From the NCBI GenBank assembly GCA_003342895.1, contig PTFA01000086.1, forward strand, positions 3,230,395 through 3,294,394: DNA of 64,000 bases. Reading direction: 5' to 3'. Position numbers and translations under genes: made by a program. How positions within the stretch are numbered: the first letter of the stretch is position 1; every line of letters begins with the position of its first letter. The DNA is from Casuarius casuarius. Its lineage: Eukaryota > Chordata > Aves > Casuariiformes > Casuariidae. Positions 1-10,425 of this stretch are shown here, piece after piece. The notes below the pieces were generated by a model. It did no database searches, had not been told where the DNA came from, and worked only from the letters and a program-made list of their open reading frames with translations.

Positions 1-56
1 CCATTGACTTCAATGGAGAGAGTCTGATTTATGTCAGCTGAGGATTTGGCCCATAA
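1..56 (+). repeat. Fragment of palindromic 'ttgacttcaatgg' amniote repeat
   Basis: CCATTGACTTCAATGG opens the window and is followed by decayed matches to the usual continuation (a 'gatttatgtcagctgagga'-like phrase, then 'tttggccca'). I recall this phrase series as a highly repeated, largely palindromic, MITE-like sequence in turtle and crocodilian DNA. I cannot name the family with certainty. Confidence 0.5.
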
Positions 57-3000
57 TAGGCACAGCGTGTTCTGTTCTTCTGTCTGTTTGGGGTTAGGAA
101 GATGGAGGTGTCTCACATCCAAAAAAATACATGCCAAAGAAAAATAACAAGCAGCTGCTCTGAGATGTGTCTGGCTTGTAGGGGTACTTCATATTTACTC
201 CTGTTGGTAAGACTTACTTTATTCTACTGTGGCTTTGGCTTCTATACAGTGCACGATTTCCAAGATTGCTAATAAAAACCATTATAAGACTCTAAATGCT
301 AAAGCTTGTTAAGAAGTTCTTCGTGAATAAGTGTAAGGAACTAAAAGCTATGTGCTTTTAAATATTTCCCTTTTCTGCCCTGAGCTGCTGGCAACCAAGC
401 GACTATTCTAAATAGCAAAGATCACTCTCCTTAGTCTTGAGAAGAGATGCCTTTAGTGTTTCCCTTCTGGTAGCCCTCCTGGGAGTAAGGATGTACTTCC
501 TTCACTTCCCCAAAGCCTACCGAGGATGTTGGCCCTGCAGAATGGACACCATTCCAATGTTTTCTGTCTCCTGTCACATCTGTTCATAATTCACCTCTTC
601 TTTTTCTGCTTATTTTAAATATGCTGTTTTGTTGCCAGAGTAGCTTCTTTAGAGAAAAAAGAATTTAAAATAAGGAGCTCATATACGGGACAGATTCTTT
701 TCATGGAAGATGTGTGTGCACATAAATTGGTACGGATTATCTGTCGCTGAGGGCTTAGCAGGAAAGGGACAGCCATTTGATGTTGGATCTGATGGTAATC
801 ATTTTCCTTTGTGCGTGTACACATGGAATGGTCTATTCAATTTATCATCTACTGTTGCTGTCACAGAGGAACTAGCTTGTCCTTCAGACCATTACCCTAG
901 TTAGTGTGGTGCTTATTTCTTGTTTCCAATCAAGAAGTAAATTTTCCTTGTAAATTTTCCTTCTCTGTGGGTGTGTGCTTCATGCACTTCATCTTCCTGT
1001 GAGTTCCAGTGCATTTCTGAAAAATATTGCACTGGAGAACCTTGTAAAACAATTTTCTTCAAAATATGAAGTGGAAACATATTGTCAGAATGAGCCTTTC
1101 TTTTACTAAGGGACACAAAAATGAAAGTAAAGTTACAGTGAAAGAGCCCAGTATGCACTTTCTCTGTGGGAATCTGCATTATGCGAAACAAAAAATGGCA
1201 TTATTCATGTGGGGACATCTGAGCCATTAAAGCTGGAGAAGTGCAGTAAATGGAAAGCAAAGCCACAGTGTAACTTAATGTAACGTAATTCCTTTTGTCG
1301 TTTCTCTACCAAACTTCTCTCTAGCTTCTCACTGCTAACTATTTCTGAGGGCTCAATTTCTTGATATTAAAAGAGCTAAGGAAGTAATAAAGAGCTCAAG
1401 CAAGAAACAGAAGATCTAAAAAGAGCAGGCAGCAGCAGAGACCAAGAGATCCCATTTAGGATTTCGGTGACTTTGTTTCTTCTTTAAAGCTTTCACAAGA
1501 ATGCGCATATTAATTCCTTTTAAAGTTTGAATGTTTCGTCTTCCTCCTCCCTCACTCTCTTCATGAAATTCATTTGACAAGTCAGAAGTATGATTTTGTT
1601 GGAATTAAGGTTGGGATTTGGAATATAGGTCCACAAATTAATACTACATCTGGGAAATATGTTTGGCATTTTGAATGTCAAATAGACGAAGGGCAGCATC
1701 CACTTCTGCCTTAAATGTCCTTGTCACCTAGGAAAGTCTTGAAGCTTCCTAGTCTACAGGCAGAGGCTCAGGAAGATTTGTTTTTGTAGGTAACACTTTT
1801 ATTGATTAATAATTTACTGCAAGCCAAAGCACTTTTGGAAGGTTCTAATCTCCATTCTGGAACACAAAAAATGTGAGCTGTTTACTGATCCTTAATAATT
1901 TAATGCTATCATCTGTGATAAGAAATAGACCTGGCTCCTGAGCTTGTTCTCAGTGGAGTCTTTTCAAGATAAAATTACCTATCTCATAGTTGTCTGATAC
2001 TCTCCATCTTGAGCTGAATGTCCCAAAATGGAAATGACCAAAAATCACTAGTCACTTACGGAAGAATTGTCATCACTTAATTGTGGAGTTTGCTTGTTTA
2101 TTTCTAGTGAGCTCAGGAAGGTAGGCAGATAAGAGGAGAAATCCAATGAAAGAGCTGAATCTATGCAAAACTCGAGCTAGAGGTGGTTCTGTTGAATCCA
2201 GTTTACGTTCACGAGAACCTGCTTCACTGCTTCTTTCTTCTGTGTTTAGTGGACCTGGGTCAAAGTCGCTGTTGATAAACTAAAGCTTTTCATTTTTATC
2301 ATTAAAGTGCCATCTTTTCCTTGCTTCTGTCACCTTCAGGAAAGCTCTTACCCAATCCTGGGTGCCATTTGAGGAAGCAAAGATTAAGTAATAAGCAGCA
2401 ACAGGGGATGTATGACGCTGCACTGAGAAACTTCATCTCTGATTAACAACAGGTTCCGTAAATGTTCCCCATAGCAGGGGGACCACTGGATGCTTTCCTG
2501 TCTGAAGTTCCCTTCTGGACGCTTTCCCCATTCATTTCGTGTTTGTTCTTCTGCAACAGCAAGGAAATGAAGAAGAGGAAGGAAAAGAGGCAATGAGCAC
2601 ACATCTAATGAGGAAGGGGGCAGATTAAGGTACTAGAGGTACCCTTAAAGCTTATGCAACTGGCCTGTGCTCAGCAATCGCGGTGTCCAAGCACGGCATA
2701 AAAAGAACTTTTGTGTTAGCCAAAGGCCATGAAAAGAAAAGGAGAAGTGGTGCCCCTTTGGTTACAGGAAATCAGTCAGGACAAAGCAACGCCCTGTCCA
2801 GGCAGCACAGGCCCTGCCTTTTCCCCTCACCTTCCATGTTGTACGTCTTTATCAGTCATAGAGCAGTTCTGGGTGTTGTTCATCATCAGCTAATGACGGG
2901 TATCTTTGTCCCAAGTGAAGCAATCTGACAACCCATTCCTCTTGTGTGACTTACCCAGAGGCCTGCGGGCAATTCCAGAGACCAGTTTTTCAGCTTATTC

Positions 3001-3889
3001 AGACTGTTATTTTTGTTAAATGAGAGTCTAATAAAGCAGTAACTTCACTTCAAACAAACAGATAGAAAGAGGCAGACTCCCTTCTTCACATAGACAGTAA
3101 CCAAGTTTAGGAAAAGAGAAAAGTACTTCTTAGCCAGGGAAGCTGAAGGCCACAAGCAAGCTTGATATCCAGCTCCCCCCACCCTTGTCTGGAAGACAAC
3201 CTTTCTTATGCATGAGAAGATCCTTTGGTTGATTGTCTAGCACATTGCATCAGGACTCAGAGGATCTTATGTTCTAGCATACTCATCACCTTTTCATGTG
3301 GACCCCTGAGCAAAATGAAAAACCTTTCCTACTCTAGATGTTCAAGCTGTTGATAATTTGATTTCTGCTACCTACTGCAACCCTTCTTGTGAATGGCTAA
3401 AGAGGTGTTGCATTTTTGCTGAAATTACATGATTTTTATGCACTTTTGTATTTTTGCCTAAGTGTTCGAGCATTCCAAGTGCTATGAATATCAGGTCCAA
3501 AGTAAGGAGTCTTTTCTGTTGTGTGTGTCACCATGAAGTTTAAAATGGACCTGGGAACAGACCTGGAGAACCGCTGTCAAGACAACTGATGTCAAACCCT
3601 CTAGGTATTCTCATTGTCTTCTTAGATGTTTTCTGTATTTAAATCTGTTAAATACAATAATTTTTCCAATTTTTCCAATTTCTTACTATATTTAATTGCC
3701 AGTGACAGAACTGATATTTTAGTTTCTGGGCCTGAAGGATAACCCCAGGTGTTTACAGAGTATAGGTGTCTTGCTTGAGCTCCTGCTCTAGGTGGGGGCA
3801 GTCTGTGGAAGTTGAAGGGCTGTGGTTTGAAATGAACTCACCTGCAGTTTAGAGATTTGAAAAAAAGAGATGAGTCCTGCATGCTGCTA
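57..3889. other. No gene recognised
   Basis: AT-leaning sequence with short frames on both strands and no recognisable protein. Small features are a two-copy direct repeat of TAAATTTTCCTTG-type units (937-962), a duplicated TTTTTCCAA near 3660-3680, and a minus-strand donor match (ctgcag/gtgagt at 3842/3841) with a modest acceptor 45 bases upstream. I read that pair as probable chance. Confidence 0.5.
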
Positions 3890-3985
3890 GAACACAAGCC
3901 ATCTTCAACTCCCACTAAAGTCTACGGGGCTTGAAACTGCTGAGCTTCGTACTGGGAGTGCTCAGCATCGTGCAAAGTTGAATTC
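3890..3985 (+). repeat. Diverged 'cactaaagtc' fragment of the palindromic amniote repeat
   Basis: The phrases CAACTCCCACTAAAGTCTAC and GGGAGTGCTCAGCATCGTGC resemble the sauropsid repeat wording 'actcccattgaagtcaatggg ... gtgctcagcac' with substitutions. It is old and degraded, and family assignment is from memory only. Confidence 0.45.
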
Positions 3986-6639
3986 TAATATGTGATTGTA
4001 CTGCTGGGACTGGAGAACACCTTCCAGTAAGCCTAGGCATACATTTATATTATTTGTGTGTATTATAATGGTGTTTAAGAGTTTGAGCTGTTCAGCAGAA
4101 CCCCATTGTGCTAGGTGCAGTACAATGACCGAGTGAAAAAGTTGGTCCCTGCGTCAATGAACCTATAAGCATGTGCTTCGTTTTTGCAATAGGGAGATAT
4201 ATGGGGGTTTTCTGAATGTGTCAACCCCAACACTGCCATTCAACTGAGTCAAAGGTACAAGCTGAGTGGGTGGATTTTTACAGAAGGCCTGGCTAATTTT
4301 TAGACCATTAGTAACATGTAGTTGAGGAAGATAAGATAATGAACAGTATGATCCAGTCTCATGCTGTGGGGTGCAAAGAGTTCAACTGCTAGAGTTAAGA
4401 AAGAATTATTTTCCCTGTCTGGGCCATTGCACAATAATAGAGGTGCTTGAGTGAGGGGATGTCTGAGCTGTTGGATGTGGGGCTACAGCAGGAGACATGA
4501 TATTGAACTTCCTGGACCTGTGGTTTAATGCTGACCAGTATGGGAAATACATTTTACTCGTTTCAAAAGCTGGAATTATATAACCAGTTCTGGAAAGCAG
4601 CCTTGCCCTTCAATACCTGAATAGTCAAAAAAAAGAGCATCAGGAGAGAAGATGCAACCTGGGAACTATATTGCAAGAGTAGGAGTCTATCCTTATCTCT
4701 CCGCACTGAGAATAGGCTAAGAATATTGTCCACGATGATTTTGCAGAGGTGGTATGAAACACCTTTAATGTGTGTGAGAACTTCAGAGGACAAGAACAAA
4801 AGATTATCGTTAAGAAGGTGGTTGTTTAATATCTGGATGCACAAATACCAACTGCAGTTGATAAGTTAAGGTTAAGTAAGGGAGTGTTTCTTCAGTGTGG
4901 TTTAGGTGGATCAGTGTCATCTCTTGAAATAAGCGATCTCCTAATTTCAGCCTTACCAAGCATAACATCAGGAGTTACTGGGCTTCTGTGTGATCATGAA
5001 ACTGTTATGGACACAGAGGAAAGTACAGAAATGTCCTTTGTTTTCTATACAGACCTTAGTAATCCTCTTCTTCATATGTGTGTGTATGATTGGAGGTAGG
5101 AATTACTGCGCAGAACTCAGAGATGTTTTCCCAGCCAATACAAATGGTGTCCTCTATTTTTGCTTTAATTTCACCATACACAAAGTAAAAAGGTAGAGAT
5201 GTTGAGTGGAGCAGTGGACAAACTTGCTAACTCACCCTACAGTTTGCAAAAGTAGGTGCCATTTCGGTACTAATTTATTTTAAATCTTGTTCACAACACT
5301 GTGCAGATCCCAGACTTTCTTCTTTCCTTTCTTTGCATACACTGAACACATCAGCTAATATTCATATTTACAAGGAGTAGGTACATATGTGTTTAGACAC
5401 CTGTATATACTGTTAGCACAATTTTTCTTGAAGTTAGATTATAGCATAGTGCAGGTGATTTAATAGTGTTCTCTATACAAATTAAAAGGGTTGGTACATA
5501 CCTTTAATATGGCAGTGCAATTACAGTAATTTTATGTGCATACTGGATGCATAAAAGCAGGCATGCAGTTCTTAAAACTTGGGCTTGTGTTTTATATGTG
5601 TTAGTGCTGTTTGCACATGCAAATCTGGGGCTTACTCACAGAGAGAGGCTGCCTTTGCACCCCGACCGCTGAAGAATTGCTATGTAAATTTGCCTGCACC
5701 CCAGGAGTCAGTAGATTTTCAAATGGTTTGGGAAACACTGCTTGAAAATTAAGACTCTTCCCATTTCCTGTTAAGTATTGCCAAATCTGAACAATATACA
5801 AGACACAGCTGAACAGATGCATTTCCTTTTTCTCCTTCCCAGCTTGTGCTGGAGTTTCCCTGGGCCGCAGAGCTCCGAGCTGTGGCAGCTGTAGCCCGTC
5901 GCCAGGCAAGCTACTTGTTCAGCTTTTACTGCCTTGTTTCCTACTCCAGATGACTTAAACACACTGCCGCCTCAAGGTGAACTGCTTATATGAACAGTTC
6001 ATTGCACACACTCCGTGAACAGGAGACTGCTGATTCAGTTAATGAGAAGTGTGCGATACAGGAGTGTGGCTTAATCCACTTGTGTTTGAGCATATTGGAC
6101 TGACCAGTTGCTCGCCATGTCGTGCTGGTGACAACGCAGAGGCTCGCAAGCACACTCACATTATTTTTTGTCATCTTGACCAGGCTCCAAGCCAGAACTG
6201 ATGTCAAGGACCAGCATACTGAGACCGGCAGGTTGCTGTGAGGGGCATTTACTGAATGATGGTATGCCTGCAGCATTAGCAGGGACATTAGGCGTAGTAA
6301 GACACTGTTTTGTTTTTGAAAGTCTGGACCCAAAATCAGCTGGGAAAGCAATGCAATTCCAAGCGACTAGTTATAATGTAGGTCAGCTGAATGCAAAAGT
6401 GAAAGCACATGTACCATCAGATTCCCACGTCTGAAGGGGGAGGGGATGTCAGCCTGCAAGGGCAAAAAGCCCCAGAAGTCGTGTGGCTTGGGCTTTCCAG
6501 AGAGTGACAAAAGCCGCGATGGTACGTGCATGTGGAGAGGCAGCACACAAGTGCCAGCGTGGCTGTGAGAGGGCAGCGAGGCGCCGGATGCGTCTGGGAG
6601 ACGTTAGCTGTGTTTGTGTGTGTGCGTACACGTCCTCCT
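3986..6639. other. No gene recognised
   Basis: Intergenic or intronic sequence. The longer frames (minus strand 5601-5909 and 5986-6351) have no recognisable domain and overlap plus-strand frames. GC and CpG content begin to rise after about 6440 towards the CpG island. Confidence 0.5.
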
Positions 6640-6740
6640 GAACGCCACAGGCCGCCGTGCTGACATCTACCTGTAGCCGCACCATAAACAAAGCCTCAGC
6701 CAGCAAGGCCGTGATAGCCCGCAAGGCCAGCAGCTGCGGA

Positions 6741-6780
6741 GCTCCTGCTAGAGGAGCGCGGGCTCCTGCTAGAGGACGCG
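6741..6780 (+). repeat. 20-bp unit duplicated in tandem in the CpG island
   Basis: GCTCCTGCTAGAGGAGCGCG at 6741-6760 is followed one base later by a near-identical copy at 6762-6780 that has lost one base near its end. Each unit also contains a small inverted repeat (CTCCTGCTAGAGGAG). It lies directly upstream of the 17-bp tandem repeat. Confidence 0.85.
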
Positions 6781-6781
6781 C

Positions 6782-6832
6782 GCTGCGGGTCTCTGCACGC
6801 TGCGGGTCTCCCCATGCTGCGGGTCTCTCGTG
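6782..6832 (+). repeat. 17-bp tandem repeat, three copies
   Basis: The core GCTGCGGGTCTC starts at 6782, 6799 and 6816, an exact 17-base period, with differences only in the last five bases of each unit. Since 17 is not a multiple of 3, copy-number change would shift any reading frame, which argues against coding use. Confidence 0.85.
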
Positions 6833-6979
6833 AGCGCAGGCCTGGCCTGGGAGCACGGCTGGCGCGCTGGGCGGCAGCCTCGCAGTGCCCTTTCCCAGCC
6901 CCTTTCCCAGAACCGGGAGGAGGGAAGCCCACGGCAGGATCTTCCCCTTCCACTGCCCCCTCCCAGCAGCCTGGATGCC

Positions 6980-6999
6980 GGGAGGGGAGGGGAGGGGGG
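6980..6999 (+). promoter_or_regulatory. Putative G-quadruplex motif
   Basis: Four guanine runs of 3, 4, 4 and 6 are separated by single adenines, which fits the G3+N1-7 rule with very short loops. Motifs of this type are common near CpG-island promoters. Folding and function are inferred, not shown. Confidence 0.6.
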
Positions 7000-7266
7000 A
7001 TCTGCTTCAGACGCAGGCTCCCCCGGTCTGATGTAAGGCCGTGTTTTGCGGTGCCTCTGTCCCTTGAACGGAAGCGCAGCTCCGCCAGGGCTCCCGGAGC
7101 TGGCCGGGCCTCAGGCATCGCGTTACAGGGAGGTGCTTTTCGTCCTGCTTTAATTATGCGATGCCGTTTCAGTTACCAACAGACTTAATTGCAGTAACAG
7201 TAAGCGGCCTCCCCACTCAGCGTCATGTGTTTGCGCTTACAAGAAGCCGAGCGGCGCTCGGGCGAG

Positions 7267-7276
7267 GGAAATCCCC
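7267..7276 (-). promoter_or_regulatory. kappaB-type site
   Basis: The minus strand reads GGGGATTTCC, a full match to the NF-kappaB consensus GGGRNWYYCC. It sits in the CpG island about 100 bases left of the gap and is followed on the plus strand by CTAAAAAAGC (7275-7284), a weak TATA-like motif. One 10-bp match in a GC-rich region can occur by chance. Confidence 0.35.
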
Positions 7277-7333
7277 TAAAAAAGCCGGCGCGGGGCTCAG
7301 CGCTGCGCCGCGGCCGGCCGGAGCCGCGCTGCT

Positions 7334-7372
7334 GCCAAGCCAAGCCGAGCCGCGCCGAGCCGAGCCGCCAGC
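7334..7372 (+). repeat. GCCGA-type pentamer tract abutting the gap
   Basis: AAGCC, GAGCC, GCGCC, GAGCC and GAGCC follow one another as imperfect pentamers and the sequence then runs into N. This is the visible edge of a GC-rich low-complexity tract that probably continues into the gap. Confidence 0.6.
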
Positions 7373-7559
7373 NNNNNNNNNNNNNNNNNNNNNNNNNNNN
7401 NNNNNNNNNNNNNNNNNNNNNNNNNNNNNNNNNNNNNNNNNNNNNNNNNNNNNNNNNNNNNNNNNNNNNNNNNNNNNNNNNNNNNNNNNNNNNNNNNNNN
7501 NNNNNNNNNNNNNNNNNNNNNNNNNNNNNNNNNNNNNNNNNNNNNNNNNNNNNNNNNNN
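7373..7559. other. Assembly gap (187 N)
   Basis: All bases are N. The left flank is a GCCGA/GCCGC-type pentamer-rich tract (about 7334-7372) and the right flank opens with GGGG. Gaps of this kind commonly arise where short reads fail in GC-rich repeats. The true length is unknown. Open frames that appear to cross it are meaningless. Confidence 0.99.
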
Positions 7560-7735
7560 GGGGCTGGCACCGGCGGCCCCAAGCACTGACCGAATGTGCG
7601 GGGGTGCGAAGGGCTGAAGTATCACGCTGCAATCCAGCTCAGCTAAGCCGGAGAAGCCCGGGACTAGAAAAGCAGAAGCTGCCCTAGGGCGTGATTGAAT
7701 TGCGTGGACAGGGTTGTGGACACGTTCGTGCTGAC

Positions 7736-9374
7736 CACGCTCTGCCCGCTAGCCCCACGCAGGCTTAGCAGGCCTCGCTGGGTCAAGAGGCTTGAGGGTA
7801 CCTGTGAATATAAGTTGGGAAATACATACTTTTTTCCCCTGTGGCCAAGTAAAAATGATTTGTCTACACAGAGTCGTTAATCTGAATTAAGTTGATGTAT
7901 GAATTTTAAGTGGATTTCTGTTCCTCAGTGGCATGGGTACTGTTCCAGGCCGTAAGTGTTGTAATGCGAATTGATTTAACCCACTTGCAGAGTGGATTCT
8001 AAATTAGCATCCACGCAGGGAGTTAGTTAGGAGTAGCTTTTGCCTCTGCAGAAGTAAAATCCTGAATCCCGCAGTACGTTTGGTGTCACAGAATACTGCT
8101 GCAAGGTGGGACTAAGGTGTTTGAAACGCTCCAGTAATCTAGTAGTCACTGCTTTTGAAAAGTTGGACGTACAGGCCTTCCTCATTAAACCGGAGAAATA
8201 GATCCCATTTTAAATTTCTCGTGGTCAGTATAATGTATTATTAAAAATCCTAAGGAATTATTAAAAATAATTATTTCTAAGGGTGTGGAAGTGTGAATAT
8301 GTTCCTGTGGGGTGAGGAAAGGTGTGAACTTGCTGCATATTATCTATGCTGTGGTTTACCCTGTGTGCTTGCTTTTACCGTGTGGTGAACATGAAGTTAC
8401 CCCGTACGAAAGAGGAAGTCTCTCCCTAACTTGAGACATCTCAGTAAGTACCGAAGCAAAACATTTTTCTTTCTCCTTCGAGGCTTGAGGATGTTTCTAA
8501 TACTCACCCATACATCTAATCCCTGAGTGCTGTCAAATTCTGACTATAGCAGTATCTTGTGGCAAAGTGTTCCTCGGGGTAACCAAAAAGAGCTGTCGGA
8601 GTAGGTGATGAATGAAGAGTTTGAGCTTTAGTGCTGAGAGGCCAGTCTGTGAGTAATAGTCTGTCACAGGCCTCAGATCATGAGCTGTTTGCATAACTTT
8701 GGCTCAGGACAAACCCAGCTGAAGATGACAGATGGTGCCATATAAGCTTTCCCTGTTGCTCCAGTTGGCTCATTCCAGTCTGATCTAGATCAACTGGGCC
8801 CCAAAATCATTAGCACTCTACAGCCATTCATTGGTGGGGGTGACAGAGTTTGTGGCTTCCCTCCCACTGTCCTGAAGGATGACAAAAGGAAGGTAAACAA
8901 ATAGAGGTCTTATCTGCTACTCATGGCCTACTCTGAAGCGTCAACAGTAGGGAGGAAAAGGGGTGAGACCATGGTAAGTAATGTAGGCTAGTGCTGTTCC
9001 TTCACAGGAGGCACCACCCAGCTGATGTCCCTGGAGTGCATGTGATTGCCATAAGCACTGACCAGAGCAGTGTCATACTGTCCTCAGGATTTAGCCACTT
9101 CCTAAAGCTGTGGTTTGGTGAGCAGAATAGTACGCTGTGTTTGATAGCCTCATGAAGTGACTCAAATTAGAAGGTGAGTTGGACACGATTTCCAACTTTT
9201 TTGGACCAGTTCTTATAGCTGGTGTTTCTTCCTTATCTTTCCTCCTTGCCCTGCAAGTTAGTCGCCACTTATACATGTCAGGAGACTCAAAGGAAAGTCA
9301 ATGGTGCCATTGTACTTGACCACCAATTGACCTCCTATGGGTATATGACTGAAGTCTACTTGGATATACAGCAA
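7736..9374. other. No gene recognised
   Basis: CpG density falls off and AT-rich sequence resumes. A donor-like catg/gtaagtaatg lies at about 8975 (+), but every frame of the sequence before it is closed, so it does not support a coding exon. Confidence 0.5.
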
Positions 9375-9675
9375 GTTGGCTCATATTGTGCCTGCCTGTG
9401 ATGGCAGGAGCCTGACTCCGTGACGTGGGAACGCCTTCCAGTCCTGTGTTCTTTGCACTGAAATCCAGTCCCCTGGACATAGTGCTAACAGTTTTGACAG
9501 CCACACCTTGCCCTTTTCCCCCTTTCCCTTCTACATATCTGAAGCAATGAGAGGCAGCAGCATGGGGCGTTGCTTCTGTTAGTTGAGTTTAGGATCTCCT
9601 GCAAGTAAGCTGTTTTCTTCAGCATCCCTAGGAGACTTCTCCCTGCTCCAGACAGAACCCTTTCCCTCGGCAGAT
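9375..9675 (+). repeat. Diverged direct repeat, copy A
   Basis: This stretch aligns by eye, with many substitutions and small indels, to 10116-10425. Shared landmarks in the same order are TTGGCT..TGTGC, a GTGA..GG patch, TGTTCT, GTGCTAACAG, TTTGACAGC, CTTC(C)TACATATCT, GAGGCAGCAG, TGCTTCTGTTA, GCTGTTTTCTTCAGCATCCC and AACC(C)TT. It is not simple sequence and I do not recognise the family. Confidence 0.6.
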
Positions 9676-10115
9676 GTTAGCAGGCATTGCAGGTAGGTTG
9701 CAGTGCATCTTCCCTATCCGTCAGATTCAAACCAAGAAAGACCCTGAAGTCACAAAATCCCAAACAGCCCATTTCCCATCATTAATCCCACCTCTTTATA
9801 GCCTGGTCTTCCTCTGTATATACCCTTGGAAGCCACCACGTGCTCATAGGGAACTGGCTGAGTCTCAGAAGGATCGGTTAATGTACCCACCCTGCACCCA
9901 GTGGTCAGACTTGGGCTACTCCTCTTCTCTATATTTACACTGGAGACAAGACAAAAAAAAAAAAGAGGAAACCATTAGGTCAGCAAACCGAGGAGTCAGG
10001 GAAGGAAAAGGCTCCTCAGCAAAGACAGGAGTCTCTGGTGAGTGAAAAGGAGAAGGAAGGACAACTGCATGGAGCCTGTGAATTCGTAAATGCTGCCACA
10101 CATGCGTCTGAGTTT
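9676..10115. other. Spacer between the two repeat copies, no gene
   Basis: A plus-strand frame of 123 codons (9674-10045) crosses a pure A run (9953-9964) and has no recognisable domain, so I treat it as spurious. A donor-like ctctg/gtgagtg lies at 10034/10035. Confidence 0.4.
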
Positions 10116-10425
10116 CTTGGCTGACACTGTGCATCGCAGTAGGTGGGGAAGGTTCAGAGTGAGGAAGGCACCCTGTTTGTTCTCTTTTCCTCATGCTCAT
10201 GTCTGCTCCTTTGGGCACAGCACTAATTGTTTGGACAGCTATGGCCTTCCTCCTTTTTCCTCCTTCCCATTCATACATCTAAGAGCAAAGAGATGTGGCA
10301 GCACTGGTTTGAGTGTAATCTGCTTCTGTCACTCAGGTGCAGAACAGTTTGGCTGGTTTCCTCCAGCATCCCCAATGGCATTATTCTCACTCAGGAAGTC
10401 AGGCAAAACCTTCTCTGAGACACCT
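10116..10425 (+). repeat. Diverged direct repeat, copy B
   Basis: Partner of 9375-9675, offset by roughly 740 bp and in the same orientation. Landmarks include CTTGGCTGACACTGTGC, GCACTAATTG, TTTGGACAGC, CATACATCTAAGAGC, GTGGCAGCAC, TGCTTCTGTCA and GCTGGTTTCCTCCAGCATCC. The collinear matches make this an old segmental duplication or two copies of one ancient transposable element. Confidence 0.6.

Larger units (their letters stand above)
6640..7735. promoter_or_regulatory. CpG island, probable promoter or first-exon region
   Basis: This is the only extended GC-rich, CpG-dense stretch in the window. CpG dinucleotides are frequent from about 6640 to 7735 and scarce on both sides. In vertebrates such islands usually mark promoters, often with a first exon. 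No protein is recognisable: the long frames crossing it are all GC-rich, overlap on both strands and look like compositional artefacts. Direction of transcription is not settled. A plus-strand donor-like GTGAGC at 6830 follows C rather than G, so it is only moderate. A kappaB-type site and a TAAAAAAG motif sit at 7267-7285. A 187-base gap removes the most GC-rich part and could hide the transcription start and the first coding exon. Confidence 0.8.

Noticed and set aside
6449..7188. Open frames of 68-140 codons on both strands in the CpG island
   Set aside because: GC-rich sequence lacks stop codons by composition. The peptides are Arg/Ala/Gly/Pro-rich, overlap each other and resemble nothing.
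7161..7632. Open frames of 111-146 codons across the gap
   Set aside because: They consist largely of undetermined residues because the N block contains no stops.
8880..8980. Plus-strand exon ending at catg/gtaagtaatg
   Set aside because: All three frames contain stops between the only plausible acceptor and this donor.
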